Below are positions 1-7,891 of a stretch of DNA of 64,000 nucleotides, one piece after another. Both the position numbers and the translations under genes were made by a program. A model generated the notes under the pieces. It was not told where the DNA came from. It searched no databases and saw only the letters and a list, made by a program, of their open reading frames with translations. Numbering within the stretch: position 1 is the first letter of the stretch; every line of letters starts with the position of its first letter. Source of the DNA: UBA8106 sp964569695. Lineage in GTDB: Bacteria; Acidobacteriota; Vicinamibacteria; Vicinamibacterales; UBA823. The stretch spans positions 1-64,000 of the forward strand of contig CAZMUA010000003.1 of the NCBI GenBank assembly GCA_964569695.1. The letters run 5' to 3'.

Positions 1-897
1 AAGGAGAACCTGGCGTGCTTTGGCCAGTGCTGGAAGTTGCAGACGGCAGTACGAGGCCCCGGCTGAGAGAGCACCCAGTGCCGCGCGCTGACTTGCCGCA
101 GGAGGGGAAATCAGGACGGTATCTTGAATCTTGTCCATCGCTCCGCTAAGTGCTTTGGGAATTACCATGTATCCGACCCGCCAACCTGCAAATCCATAGG
201 CTTTCGAGAATGAGTACATAGAAATCGTGTGCGCACCAGCATCGGTGATGCTGCCAGGTGAAAAATGGGTAGCATCATCGTAGACAAAATACTCATATGC
301 TTCGTCGTGGATGTGATAAATCCCACGCTCACGACATAGGGAGTTCACTTCACTTAGCACTGTTTGTGAGTACACCACCCCGGTGGGGTTGTTTGGTGAA
401 ATGGTGACAACGGCACGAGTGCGGGGTGTTAAGGCGGCCCGAATTGAATCGAGCTGTAACTGGCAGTGCTCGTCGACAGCGACGGGCACTGACCGACACC
501 CTGCCATCACAACGGCCATTTCGTGATTAAAGTAGAACGGAGTAACGAGGATAATTTCGTCTCCAAAATCTGCAATGGCCAGTAAGGCGTGGACGAAGGC
601 CATGTTGCTACCCGCGGTGACTACGAGCTGGCTGTTCGGACGCACGTGGATTCCGTTTTCATTAATTAGTTTCTCTTCCAAGGCTTCGATAAGTGAAGGT
701 AAGCCCTCGACAGGACCATAACGATAGCTTGCAGGGTCATCGTGGAAGGTGGCGAGTGCGTCGATAGCCTGATGTGGCGGAGCGAACGCAACCATGCCTT
801 GAGCCATCGAGATGGTGCCCGGAGTCGCACTGATCATACGCTCGACTACTGGCACGATCGGTGGACGAACCTCTTGAATGCGATTGGATTCACGCAC
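1..897 (-). CDS. Class I/II pyridoxal-phosphate aminotransferase, C-terminus cut by window edge
   Basis: Only the first 299 codons are present; the gene continues past base 1. Translation of the complement shows fold-type I aminotransferase hallmarks: an early MAQGMV segment, the substrate/PLP loop SPNNPTG, HDEAYEYFVYD with the PLP-ring Asp/Tyr, and the Schiff-base lysine in SFSKAYGFAGWRVGY. This fits the aspartate/aromatic aminotransferase group; the amino-acid substrate cannot be read. The start is GTG at 897: a TGA lies five codons upstream in the same frame, no ATG lies between them, and a purine-rich AAGAAG sits before the GTG. It is the last visible gene of the minus-strand run xylB-xylA-cutC, 33 bases after cutC, so it is probably co-transcribed. 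Confidence 0.9.
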   Translation of the reverse strand, partial: MRESNRIQEVRPPIVPVVERMISATPGTISMAQGMVAFAPPHQAIDALATFHDDPASYRYGPVEGLPSLIEALEEKLINENGIHVRPNSQLVVTAGSNMAFVHALLAIADFGDEIILVTPFYFNHEMAVVMAGCRSVPVAVDEHCQLQLDSIRAALTPRTRAVVTISPNNPTGVVYSQTVLSEVNSLCRERGIYHIHDEAYEYFVYDDATHFSPGSITDAGAHTISMYSFSKAYGFAGWRVGYMVIPKALSGAMDKIQDTVLISPPAASQRAALGALSAGASYCRLQLPALAKARQVLL

Positions 898-930
898 GTT
901 GATCTTCTTTCAAAATTTGCCGTGTTGACT

Positions 931-1674
931 TTATTTCGTTTGCTGTACCAATGCCCGGATCCGATCTGCGTCTGTGATGGTCATTGAGTATTCAGGAGGG
1001 CGTATAACTCCACCCATGAAGCAACGGTCGTTTCGAAACGTCATCGCACTGTTTTTTGTTCTGGTTCCTGTAACGTGAATTTCTTTTGCGCCCGTCGTAT
1101 CGAGTACTTTCTTAATATTTTGTTCAGTAATGCCACCACCAGGCATGACAATGATTTTGTCGTCAGCGTGGACCAGAAGATCATGTAGTAATTCAGCGCC
1201 CTCCAATGCTGAAACTTCTTGGCCAGACGTTAAGACACGGTTAATGCCGAGTCCAATGAGTGTTTCAAGTGCAGCGATCGGGTCACGGGTCATGTCAAAT
1301 GCCCTGTGGAACGTCACATTCATCGGCTTGGCATGGTCCAGTAAGACTCGCGTTCGGTCGCTGTCAATGTCACCTGCCGAAGTCAGTAAACCAAACACGA
1401 CGCCGTTCGCTCCGAGTTGCTTGGCCAATTCAATGTCATGCTTCATCGAGGCGAATTCAGCATCAGAGTACAAAAAATCACCACCGCGCGGTCGAATCAT
1501 AACCTGGAGGCCAATGCTGACCTGTACTCGTGTTATGGCGATTGTACCGGCGCTCGGTGTCAGTCCCCCTTCGAGTAGAGCTGCGCATAGCTCTACCCGA
1601 GTTGCCCCACCTTTTTCGGCCGAAACGGCACTGTCGACAGAATCGACACAAACCTCAAAAATTGGATTCGACAT
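931..1674 (-). CDS. cutC: CutC family protein
   Basis: A 247-residue TIM-barrel protein of the CutC family, full length for the family. The opening FEVCVDSVDSA, GGATRVELCA, the segment IRPRGGDFLYS and the later VMPGGGI are typical of it. CutC was named from copper sensitivity in E. coli, but its biochemical activity is unsettled; it is a cytosolic protein and is often called a copper homeostasis protein. It lies 35 bases downstream of xylA and 33 bases upstream of the aminotransferase, all on the minus strand, so it is probably part of the same transcript. Nothing in the sequence links it to xylose use beyond position. Confidence 0.92.
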   Translation of the reverse strand: MSNPIFEVCVDSVDSAVSAEKGGATRVELCAALLEGGLTPSAGTIAITRVQVSIGLQVMIRPRGGDFLYSDAEFASMKHDIELAKQLGANGVVFGLLTSAGDIDSDRTRVLLDHAKPMNVTFHRAFDMTRDPIAALETLIGLGINRVLTSGQEVSALEGAELLHDLLVHADDKIIVMPGGGITEQNIKKVLDTTGAKEIHVTGTRTKNSAMTFRNDRCFMGGVIRPPEYSMTITDADRIRALVQQTK

Positions 1675-1709
1675 GGGTCACAACAATCAAAGGATCCGCT
1701 TTAGCGACA

Positions 1710-2888
1710 CTAGCGCACTCCCAACAAGACTTCGATCGTTAACTGATCGAGCCGCTCATAGGGAAGTCGATGCGAAAAGATTTCGTCTCGGTCAAAGTCG
1801 TAAGACAAAAGCTTGTGAACATGGTCCTTGCTGTAAGGTTCTATCGCGAAAGCGTTAGCATGAGCAGCAGTGACCTCCGACAGGAGAGATTGAATTTCTT
1901 CATCTGCATTCCACTGCTGAGCCTTTTCTTTCAAGATTAAGTAAGTCCGCATGCAACCACGCGCGAAATCTTTGACTCCTTCGTTGTCTTCGGTACGGTA
2001 CGCATGCGCGTCGAAGTGCCGTGGGTTTTCATAGTTCACATCTTCTAGAAACTTCACTAGAAAAAAGGCGGATTTTGGATTGGCTGCTCCAAACCGGAAA
2101 TCCTGATCGTAACGACCAGGTGATTGGTCGTTAAGGTCGACATGAAACAATTTACCTGCTTCCCACGCTTGGGCAACCGCGTGGGTCATATTCAACCCGG
2201 ACATTTGTTCATGCGCCACTTCCGGGTTGACGCCAACCATATCAGGGAAAGCGAGTGTTGCAATGAATCCAAGGTATGCTCCGGTGGTTGCGAAGTAAAG
2301 GTCGCCACGAGGTTCGTTAGGCTTCGCCTCAAGTGCAATTCGATAGCCGTAATTCTGTTCGATGTTGTACTCGCATATGTAATTAACAGCCTCGCGAAGA
2401 CGCTTAATGGCCTCATCTGGCCGACGACAGGCGTCGGTCTCGGTTCCTTCACGGCCGCCCCAGATGACGTATGTGGAAGCTCCTAGTTCAGCACCTAAAT
2501 CCATTGTCCGTAGCGTTTTTTGAAGTGCATAAGCTCGCACATCGGCATCATTTGCGGTAAAGGCTCCATCGCGAAAGACTGGATCAAAAAAAAGGTTGGC
2601 GGTGACCATGGATGTTACGACAGCAGCACCATCGCATGCTTTCTTGAAATCACGGACAATTTGATTGCGCTCGGCATTGGTTGCATCGATTGGTACAAGA
2701 TCGTTGTCATGTAGGTTGACACCCCAAGCTCCAATTTCTCCAAGCAAGTGAACCAGATCGACAGGTTTGACTGGTGGACGTACCGCATCACCGAAGGGAT
2801 CCCGTCCGCGGTTACCCACCGTCCAAAGTCCGAAAGAAAACTTGTGCTCAGGACGTGGCTTATAGGAATCAGTGCTCATATGCATCAT
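1710..2888 (-). CDS. xylA: Xylose isomerase
   Basis: Converts D-xylose to D-xylulose in the cytosol (D-glucose/D-fructose as a side activity). At 392 residues it matches the shorter Streptomyces-type xylose isomerases rather than the roughly 440-residue E. coli type. Visible active-site elements are the catalytic His/Asp region GVNLHDNDLVP, the metal and catalytic Glu/Lys in ALEAKPNEPRGD, the metal ligands in GVNPEVAHEQM, and the metal Asp cluster VDLNDQSPGRYDQD. The start is either ATG 2888 or the ATG three codons later; GTGGAT just upstream is the only ribosome-site candidate. xylB ends only 12 bases upstream, so the two are certainly an operon. Confidence 0.96.
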   Translation of the reverse strand: MMHMSTDSYKPRPEHKFSFGLWTVGNRGRDPFGDAVRPPVKPVDLVHLLGEIGAWGVNLHDNDLVPIDATNAERNQIVRDFKKACDGAAVVTSMVTANLFFDPVFRDGAFTANDADVRAYALQKTLRTMDLGAELGASTYVIWGGREGTETDACRRPDEAIKRLREAVNYICEYNIEQNYGYRIALEAKPNEPRGDLYFATTGAYLGFIATLAFPDMVGVNPEVAHEQMSGLNMTHAVAQAWEAGKLFHVDLNDQSPGRYDQDFRFGAANPKSAFFLVKFLEDVNYENPRHFDAHAYRTEDNEGVKDFARGCMRTYLILKEKAQQWNADEEIQSLLSEVTAAHANAFAIEPYSKDHVHKLLSYDFDRDEIFSHRLPYERLDQLTIEVLLGVR

Positions 2889-2900
2889 CCACTGTTGAGG

Positions 2901-4397
2901 TTAAGTGTACGCTACTTTTTTTAAGGCTGGGTACAGAGATCGATAGCGGATGTAATGGTCCGTCATACGCTCCGCCGTCGTTACGTCAGGGTCCACGCGA
3001 TTTGCCACGGTTACTGCTTGGTTGCACGCCTCATCGACAGATGACCAGACACCAGTTCCGACACCAGCGAGTAAGGCAGCCCCGTACGCTGCGCCTTCCT
3101 CTGCGGTTAGGGTTAAGACCTGCTGGCCATAAACGTCAGCTTGAATTTGTTGCCAGAGAGTAGACCTTGCTCCGCCACCGCCTAGGCGAATTTCCTGAAC
3201 TGGCACTTTCATTTCCTCAAAAATGGTGAACGAGTCACGTAGACTAAACGCGACACCCTCAAGAATTGCGCGGACAATATGGGCACGTGTATGGCTGGCA
3301 GTAAGCCCAACGAGTGCTGCACGGGCATTCGGGTCTAGGTGGGGTGTTCGTTCTCCCATTAAGTAGGGTGCCCACAAGAGGTCATCTGCGCCAGCAGCAA
3401 TTGTGGCTGCCTCATCACATAGCTGTTCGTAAGGGTCTCGGTCATCATCGTTTACGGTGCCGAATTCGTTGTGGAACCACCGTAGGGAAAGACCCGCTGC
3501 TTGCGTCACGCCCATGACGTGCCAGCGATTTGGCACAGCATGACAGAACGTGTGCACGCGCCCCTCTGGGTCAAGTGCCGGCCGACCCGTCGCAGCGAAA
3601 ACCACTCCTGAAGTCCCAATGGTTGCACTGACAGCACCAGGCTGCACGATTCCCATGCCAACCGCGCCAGCAGATTGATCCCCACCACCCGCGACGACTG
3701 GAGTCTTAAGAGGTAAACCAGTGGCACTTGCAGCGTCTGCAGTTATTCCGCCAGTTACGTCAGGTCCTTCGAAGACACTCGGCAGATGGTCGAGAGACAG
3801 GTCTGTTGCATCCAATATCTCAGGTGACCATCGTCGGTTGGCCACGTCGAAGAGCAGGGTTCCCGATGCATCAGCAACGTCAGTGGCGTATGCTCCTGTC
3901 AGACGTAAGCGGACGTAATCCTTCGGGAGGAGCACACGGTTAACTTGAGTCCATTTCTTCGGTTCGTGTTCGCGAACCCAGAGAAGTTTTGGCAGGGTAA
4001 ACCCTGTGAGGGCTGGATTGGACGTGAGTTCGATGAGGCGAGTTGCCCCAATTGTGTCGGTTAGCCATTGGCACTGTGTTTGGGTACGTTGGTCGCACCA
4101 AATGATCGCTGGGCGCACAACGGAGCCACTTGCATCAAGCAAGACGGCCCCATGCATCTGACCAGAGAGTCCAATCCCGGTTACCGTGTCTGGGTCGAGA
4201 GCACCTTGCTTAAGCACAGATCGAATGGCGATTTGACTTGCTCGCCACCAATCCTCCGGTTCTTGTTCAGCCCAGCCGGTCTTTGGTGAGGCGAAGGGCT
4301 CGTGATTTTCGGTCGTCGATGCTAGAACCTTGCCTTGCTCATTAATCAGAATCGCTCGACTCCCGCCGGTTCCAACGTCAATACCCAGAAGTGCCAT
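2901..4397 (-). CDS. xylB: Xylulokinase
   Basis: FGGY-family sugar kinase of 498 residues that phosphorylates D-xylulose to xylulose 5-phosphate, feeding the pentose phosphate pathway. The N-terminal phosphate loop MALLGIDVGTGGSRAIL, the region GLSGQMHG with the xylulokinase-type MHG, the ATP-site segment VAGGGDQSAGAVGMG, and the C-terminal RLGGGGARSTLWQQIQADVYGQ are all present. First gene of the xylB-xylA-cutC-aminotransferase run. No xylose transporter or XylR-type regulator is encoded in the window. The upstream divergent region carries several palindromes that could bind a regulator encoded elsewhere. Confidence 0.95.
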   Translation of the reverse strand: MALLGIDVGTGGSRAILINEQGKVLASTTENHEPFASPKTGWAEQEPEDWWRASQIAIRSVLKQGALDPDTVTGIGLSGQMHGAVLLDASGSVVRPAIIWCDQRTQTQCQWLTDTIGATRLIELTSNPALTGFTLPKLLWVREHEPKKWTQVNRVLLPKDYVRLRLTGAYATDVADASGTLLFDVANRRWSPEILDATDLSLDHLPSVFEGPDVTGGITADAASATGLPLKTPVVAGGGDQSAGAVGMGIVQPGAVSATIGTSGVVFAATGRPALDPEGRVHTFCHAVPNRWHVMGVTQAAGLSLRWFHNEFGTVNDDDRDPYEQLCDEAATIAAGADDLLWAPYLMGERTPHLDPNARAALVGLTASHTRAHIVRAILEGVAFSLRDSFTIFEEMKVPVQEIRLGGGGARSTLWQQIQADVYGQQVLTLTAEEGAAYGAALLAGVGTGVWSSVDEACNQAVTVANRVDPDVTTAERMTDHYIRYRSLYPALKKVAYT

Positions 4398-4441
4398 CGT
4401 AAGAGTAAGGATAACTCAGGAATGAGAAAAAATTTTGGAAC

Positions 4442-4495
4442 TGGTCTAGTGGTCGCGACATCGCTATCATGGCATGATATTGGTGTTCTAGACCA
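4442..4495. promoter_or_regulatory. Nested palindromes in the xylB / Tat-aminotransferase divergent region
   Basis: An 8-base inverted repeat, TGGTCTAG at 4442-4449 and CTAGACCA at 4488-4495, encloses a perfect 15-base palindrome TATCATG-G-CATGATA at 4465-4479. The segment lies 45 bases upstream of xylB on one side and about 70 bases upstream of the Tat-exported enzyme on the other, as expected for an operator shared by divergent promoters. The palindromes are seen directly; a regulatory role is inferred. No regulator gene is adjacent. Confidence 0.45.
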
Positions 4496-4520
4496 TGTAC
4501 GCGATGGGTTTGACGGAGTC

Positions 4521-4542
4521 CGTAACGGGTTTTGACGTTACG
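4521..4542. repeat. 7-base inverted repeat before the Tat-aminotransferase gene
   Basis: CGTAACG (4521-4527) and CGTTACG (4536-4542) form a perfect inverted repeat around an 8-base loop, ending 7 bases before the AAGGAG ribosome site. It could be an operator half-site pair or a 5'-leader hairpin; there is no T-run, so it is unlikely to be a terminator. Confidence 0.4.
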
Positions 4543-4564
4543 AGGGATAAGGAGAAGGGGCGAT

Positions 4565-5884
4565 ATGACTGGTAACGGGCTTGGGTTGTCACGCAGACGT
4601 TTTCTAGGCGGTTCGATGGTTGCTGCTGTTGCTGGGCTTTCCAGCGATCTATTCAATATGAGCTTGGGGGCGCAAACCCGATCAGTGTCGGCGCTACCAC
4701 TCGACGAGTTGCGTCCGATGGGTGCACTCGATGAAGCATATTGGTGGAAGGTGCGTTCCCAGTTCAATATCGTCGACGGCTTAGCTTTTATGAATAACGG
4801 CACACAAGGACCGATGCCGCGGGTTGTGAGGGAGAAAAATGAACGCATCCTGCGAGAGATTGCAGAGGATCCAAGTGACAATTATCGTCGAGATGAGATC
4901 AACGCAGTTCGTGAAAAGGTTGCGCCATTCGTCGGTGCTTCGGCGGCTGAAATTGCTTTGACACGCAGCACGACTGAGGGCATGAATATCTTTGCGCATG
5001 GACTCGATTGGCAGGAAGGCGACGAGGTGTTGTGGAACTCGCATGAACATGGAGGAGGACGGGGTCCATATCTAACGCTCATGGAACGGCGCGGGATTCG
5101 CCCTGTCATCATCGAACTGCCGTCTCCACCGGAAAGCCAGGAGCAGATTGTTGACCTTTATGAAAAAGCGATCACGCCACGGACTCGCGCGATTATGGTG
5201 AGTCATATTACGTACGTGACGGGTTTGGTCACGCCAATCAAGCTGTTGTCAGAGATGGCCCATCGGCATGGGCTACTAGTTTCCGTGGATGGAGCGCATC
5301 CACTTGGCATGCTGGACCTCAATTTCCATGACATGGGTTGCGATCATTATGCTGCGGCCGGTCAAAAATGGCTGCTTGCGGGTGGCGGCACAGGCGTGTG
5401 CTATATCAAACAGGAAATTCAGGATCAAATCTGGCCGCTCATGGGTCGTCCGCCTGGAGAGAATGCTACGGCTACGCGATATGAGTCAGTTGGGCAGCGT
5501 AATGTTCCTTCCTTGCTCGGTATGGCAGATGCCGTCGAGTTGCAATTAACGATAGGAAAACAAAACATCGAGGAGCGCGATCGATATCTCAGTAATCGGT
5601 TGAGAGCTGGCCTCAATGAAATTCCTGGTGTTCATCTGTGGACCTCAAGCGACCGTGGCTTAAGTGCTGGTTTAACCTTGTTTTCCATTCACGATATTCC
5701 AATGGCAAACATTGTGAGGGCGTTATCGGCCGAGTACCGTGTACACATCAGAACGATGGGTACAGGTAATTTGAACGGGGTGCGGGCTTCAACGCACTTC
5801 TACAACATGCCGCATGAAGTCGATCAATTACTTGAGGGGGTACGTCATATCGCTGCAAACGCAAGCGACTACATGGCCGCATAG
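4565..5884 (+). CDS. Tat-exported class V aminotransferase-like PLP enzyme
   Basis: Fold-type I PLP enzyme of the class V / isopenicillin-N-epimerase-like group, 439 residues. The ATG at 4565 is chosen over an upstream start because AAGGAGAAGGGG precedes it and because it begins right at a twin-arginine signal (SRRRFLGG followed by a hydrophobic stretch of alanines and valines). The mature part shows the family Asp in VDGAHPLGM, His in CDHYAAAGQKW, and the PLP lysine in AGQKWLLAGGG. A Tat signal implies that a folded, cofactor-loaded enzyme is exported. The reaction is unknown: desulfurase, epimerase or aminotransferase are all possible. It sits 110 bases upstream of a dipeptidase on the same strand, which suggests amino-acid or peptide substrates. 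Confidence 0.88.
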   Translation: MTGNGLGLSRRRFLGGSMVAAVAGLSSDLFNMSLGAQTRSVSALPLDELRPMGALDEAYWWKVRSQFNIVDGLAFMNNGTQGPMPRVVREKNERILREIAEDPSDNYRRDEINAVREKVAPFVGASAAEIALTRSTTEGMNIFAHGLDWQEGDEVLWNSHEHGGGRGPYLTLMERRGIRPVIIELPSPPESQEQIVDLYEKAITPRTRAIMVSHITYVTGLVTPIKLLSEMAHRHGLLVSVDGAHPLGMLDLNFHDMGCDHYAAAGQKWLLAGGGTGVCYIKQEIQDQIWPLMGRPPGENATATRYESVGQRNVPSLLGMADAVELQLTIGKQNIEERDRYLSNRLRAGLNEIPGVHLWTSSDRGLSAGLTLFSIHDIPMANIVRALSAEYRVHIRTMGTGNLNGVRASTHFYNMPHEVDQLLEGVRHIAANASDYMAA

Positions 5885-5994
5885 ACGTGATTGTGGTCGT
5901 TATGATGGAAACTAGATGGTTAGCTGTTGACCTATGCAAAGGCTCCTGTAGGTGGGATCGGTGACCGAGGAGTCGTGAACTAGAGGAGATTGCA

Positions 5995-7296
5995 ATGTTT
6001 AAATTTTTGTTTAAGGCGTCGTTCGTGTTGGCCTTGCTCGTTGGTGTGTCCTGTGGCGGCAGTGAACCGATGGAGTCGGTTGCTGATGTTGCCCCTAGTG
6101 AAGAAGAGATCGTCGAGCAAGCACGCGGTATTCACGAGCGAGTGCTAACGATCGATACACACGATGACATTCCCTTTAATTTCGCCACTGAGGAAGTCGA
6201 TCCAGGAGTACGCGGTGAACGTAAGGTCGATCTGCCAAAAATGCGGGAAGGCTTGCTTGACGTTGGGTATTTCGTGGTTTTTGTTGGTCAGACGCCACGC
6301 ACGCCTGAGAATTATGAGAAGGCAAAGTCCGACGCGATGACGAAGTTTAATGCGATTCACCGCATGACTGATGAGATGTATCCGGACGAGATTGGATTTG
6401 CTAATACAGCCGACGAAATTGAGAGCATCCACGCAGCTGGCAAATTGGTGGCGACAATTGGTATCGAAAACGGCTATGTGATCGGTAAAGATCTCTCGTT
6501 AGTTGAGAAGTATCACGAGCTCGGTGCACGGTATATGACGCTTGCCCATGGTGGGCACAATGATATCGCGGACTCTGCGACTCCTCGAGCTGACGAACCT
6601 GAGTCTGAGCATGACGGCTTAAGCGAGTTTGGTGAGGAAGTGGTTGCTGAGATGAATCGTGTTGGCATGATGGTTGATGTCTCACATATCTCAAAACAAG
6701 CGATGCTTGACGCCGTTGCGGCATCACGGGCACCGGTCGTTGGTTCTCATTCGAGCATGCGAGCAGTCAATGATCATCCACGCAATATGGATGATGAGCA
6801 GTTGCTTGCTCTGAAAGACAACGGTGGCGTCATCCAAACAGTTGCCTTGGGTGCTTTTGTTAAGTCGCCTGCACCTGAGAGACAGGACGCGATTGCGACA
6901 CTACGTGAAGAGATGGGGATTGCGGGTCGCAACGTTGCGCGTAGTCTTGCCGAACAAGAATTGAGCGAAGATGAATATGAGGCCCGCTTGAGTGAGTACG
7001 AGACACGCTTAGCGCAAATTGACGAGCAGTGGCCACCCGCAGACGTTGCGGACTTCGTAGACCACATTGATCATGGGGTTGATCTCATCGGCATCGACCA
7101 TATCGGGATTAGCTCAGATTTTGATGGTGGTGGAGGCATTGTTGGTTGGAATGATGCAAGCGAAACGGGCAATGTAACCTTAGAGTTGGTGCGGCGTGGC
7201 TATAGCGAGGAAGAGATCGCAAAGCTTTGGGGTGGGAACCTGCTTCGGGTGCTACGCGAGGCAGAGCGCATTGCCAGCGAAATGCAAACCGAATAG
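5995..7296 (+). CDS. Secreted membrane dipeptidase (peptidase M19), lipoprotein
   Basis: 433 residues, zinc dipeptidase of the renal dipeptidase (M19) family that cleaves dipeptides, often with D-residue tolerance. Metal-site motifs are visible: TIDTHDD near residue 52, the bridging Glu in ATIGIENGY, HGGHND, VDVSHIS, VGSHSSMRAV with the family His, and GIDHIGISSDFDGGG. The first 20 residues are a signal peptide followed by Cys (VGVSCGG), an imperfect lipobox, so membrane anchoring is likely but not certain. The ribosome site GAGGAG precedes the ATG. Flanked by the Tat-exported PLP enzyme upstream and a small uncharacterised gene downstream, probably one transcription unit. Confidence 0.93.
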   Translation: MFKFLFKASFVLALLVGVSCGGSEPMESVADVAPSEEEIVEQARGIHERVLTIDTHDDIPFNFATEEVDPGVRGERKVDLPKMREGLLDVGYFVVFVGQTPRTPENYEKAKSDAMTKFNAIHRMTDEMYPDEIGFANTADEIESIHAAGKLVATIGIENGYVIGKDLSLVEKYHELGARYMTLAHGGHNDIADSATPRADEPESEHDGLSEFGEEVVAEMNRVGMMVDVSHISKQAMLDAVAASRAPVVGSHSSMRAVNDHPRNMDDEQLLALKDNGGVIQTVALGAFVKSPAPERQDAIATLREEMGIAGRNVARSLAEQELSEDEYEARLSEYETRLAQIDEQWPPADVADFVDHIDHGVDLIGIDHIGISSDFDGGGGIVGWNDASETGNVTLELVRRGYSEEEIAKLWGGNLLRVLREAERIASEMQTE

Positions 7297-7342
7297 AGGC
7301 GCCGGTCTCTAGATATAGGAAATCAATGCGAGGTTGCCTGTA

Positions 7343-7846
7343 ATGTCAGGCGTGGTTTTTGACCAGTTGCCATCTTCGGCGAGGCTCTGGATTTTTGCTA
7401 GTGATCGTGCGTTGTCCTCAGTGGAGGAAGCGCGCTTACTAGCCGACATCGACGTGTTCTTGGATGATTGGACAGCTCATCGCGCACACCTCACTGCGGC
7501 ACGAGATTTCCGGTATGACCGCTTTCTTATGATCGGGGTTGATGAATCCCAAGCCGGTGCGTCTGGGTGTTCGATTGATTCACTGGTGCGGCATGTGAAA
7601 CAGCTGGAACAAGAACTTGGTGTGACGTTTGTTGACAGCGCGCCGGTTCTCTTTCGTGAGGCAGAAGGGATCCAGCGAGTTTCGCGAGATCAATTTGCCG
7701 AACTGGCGGAATCGGGTGCTGTAACACTAGACACGCTAGTGTTCGATAACACGGTCGCGACCGTTGGCGACTTACGGGCGGGATGTTGGGAAGTTCCTGC
7801 ACGTGAAGCTTGGCAAGGTCAAGTCTTCTTTGAGACGGTTAAATAG
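7343..7846 (+). CDS. Uncharacterised protein of the group mislabelled ABC transporter ATPase
   Basis: A 167-residue acidic soluble protein. The pattern WIFASDRALS..E, a central W-A-H-R, YDRFLMIGVDES, ASGCSIDSLVRHVKQLEQELGV, then a short variable tail matches a small family, found mainly in Bacteroidetes, that databases often call ABC transporter ATPase. It has no Walker motifs, so that name is unsupported. The conserved ASGCSID segment contains the only obviously conserved cysteine. ATG 7343 is preferred over a TTG nine bases earlier because GAGG lies 9 bases upstream of the ATG. It follows the dipeptidase by 46 bases. Function unknown. Confidence 0.8.
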   Translation: MSGVVFDQLPSSARLWIFASDRALSSVEEARLLADIDVFLDDWTAHRAHLTAARDFRYDRFLMIGVDESQAGASGCSIDSLVRHVKQLEQELGVTFVDSAPVLFREAEGIQRVSRDQFAELAESGAVTLDTLVFDNTVATVGDLRAGCWEVPAREAWQGQVFFETVK

Positions 7847-7891
7847 TGCAATGCACTGCTAAAGGTGCAGACCATCGAAGTTGACTAATTG

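Noticed and set aside
1130..1858. 242-codon plus-strand frame over cutC and xylA
   Set aside because: It runs antisense across two recognised genes and has no domain or ribosome site.
7343..7846. ABC transporter ATPase, the usual database name for this family
   Set aside because: No Walker A, Walker B or signature motif is present in the 167 residues.
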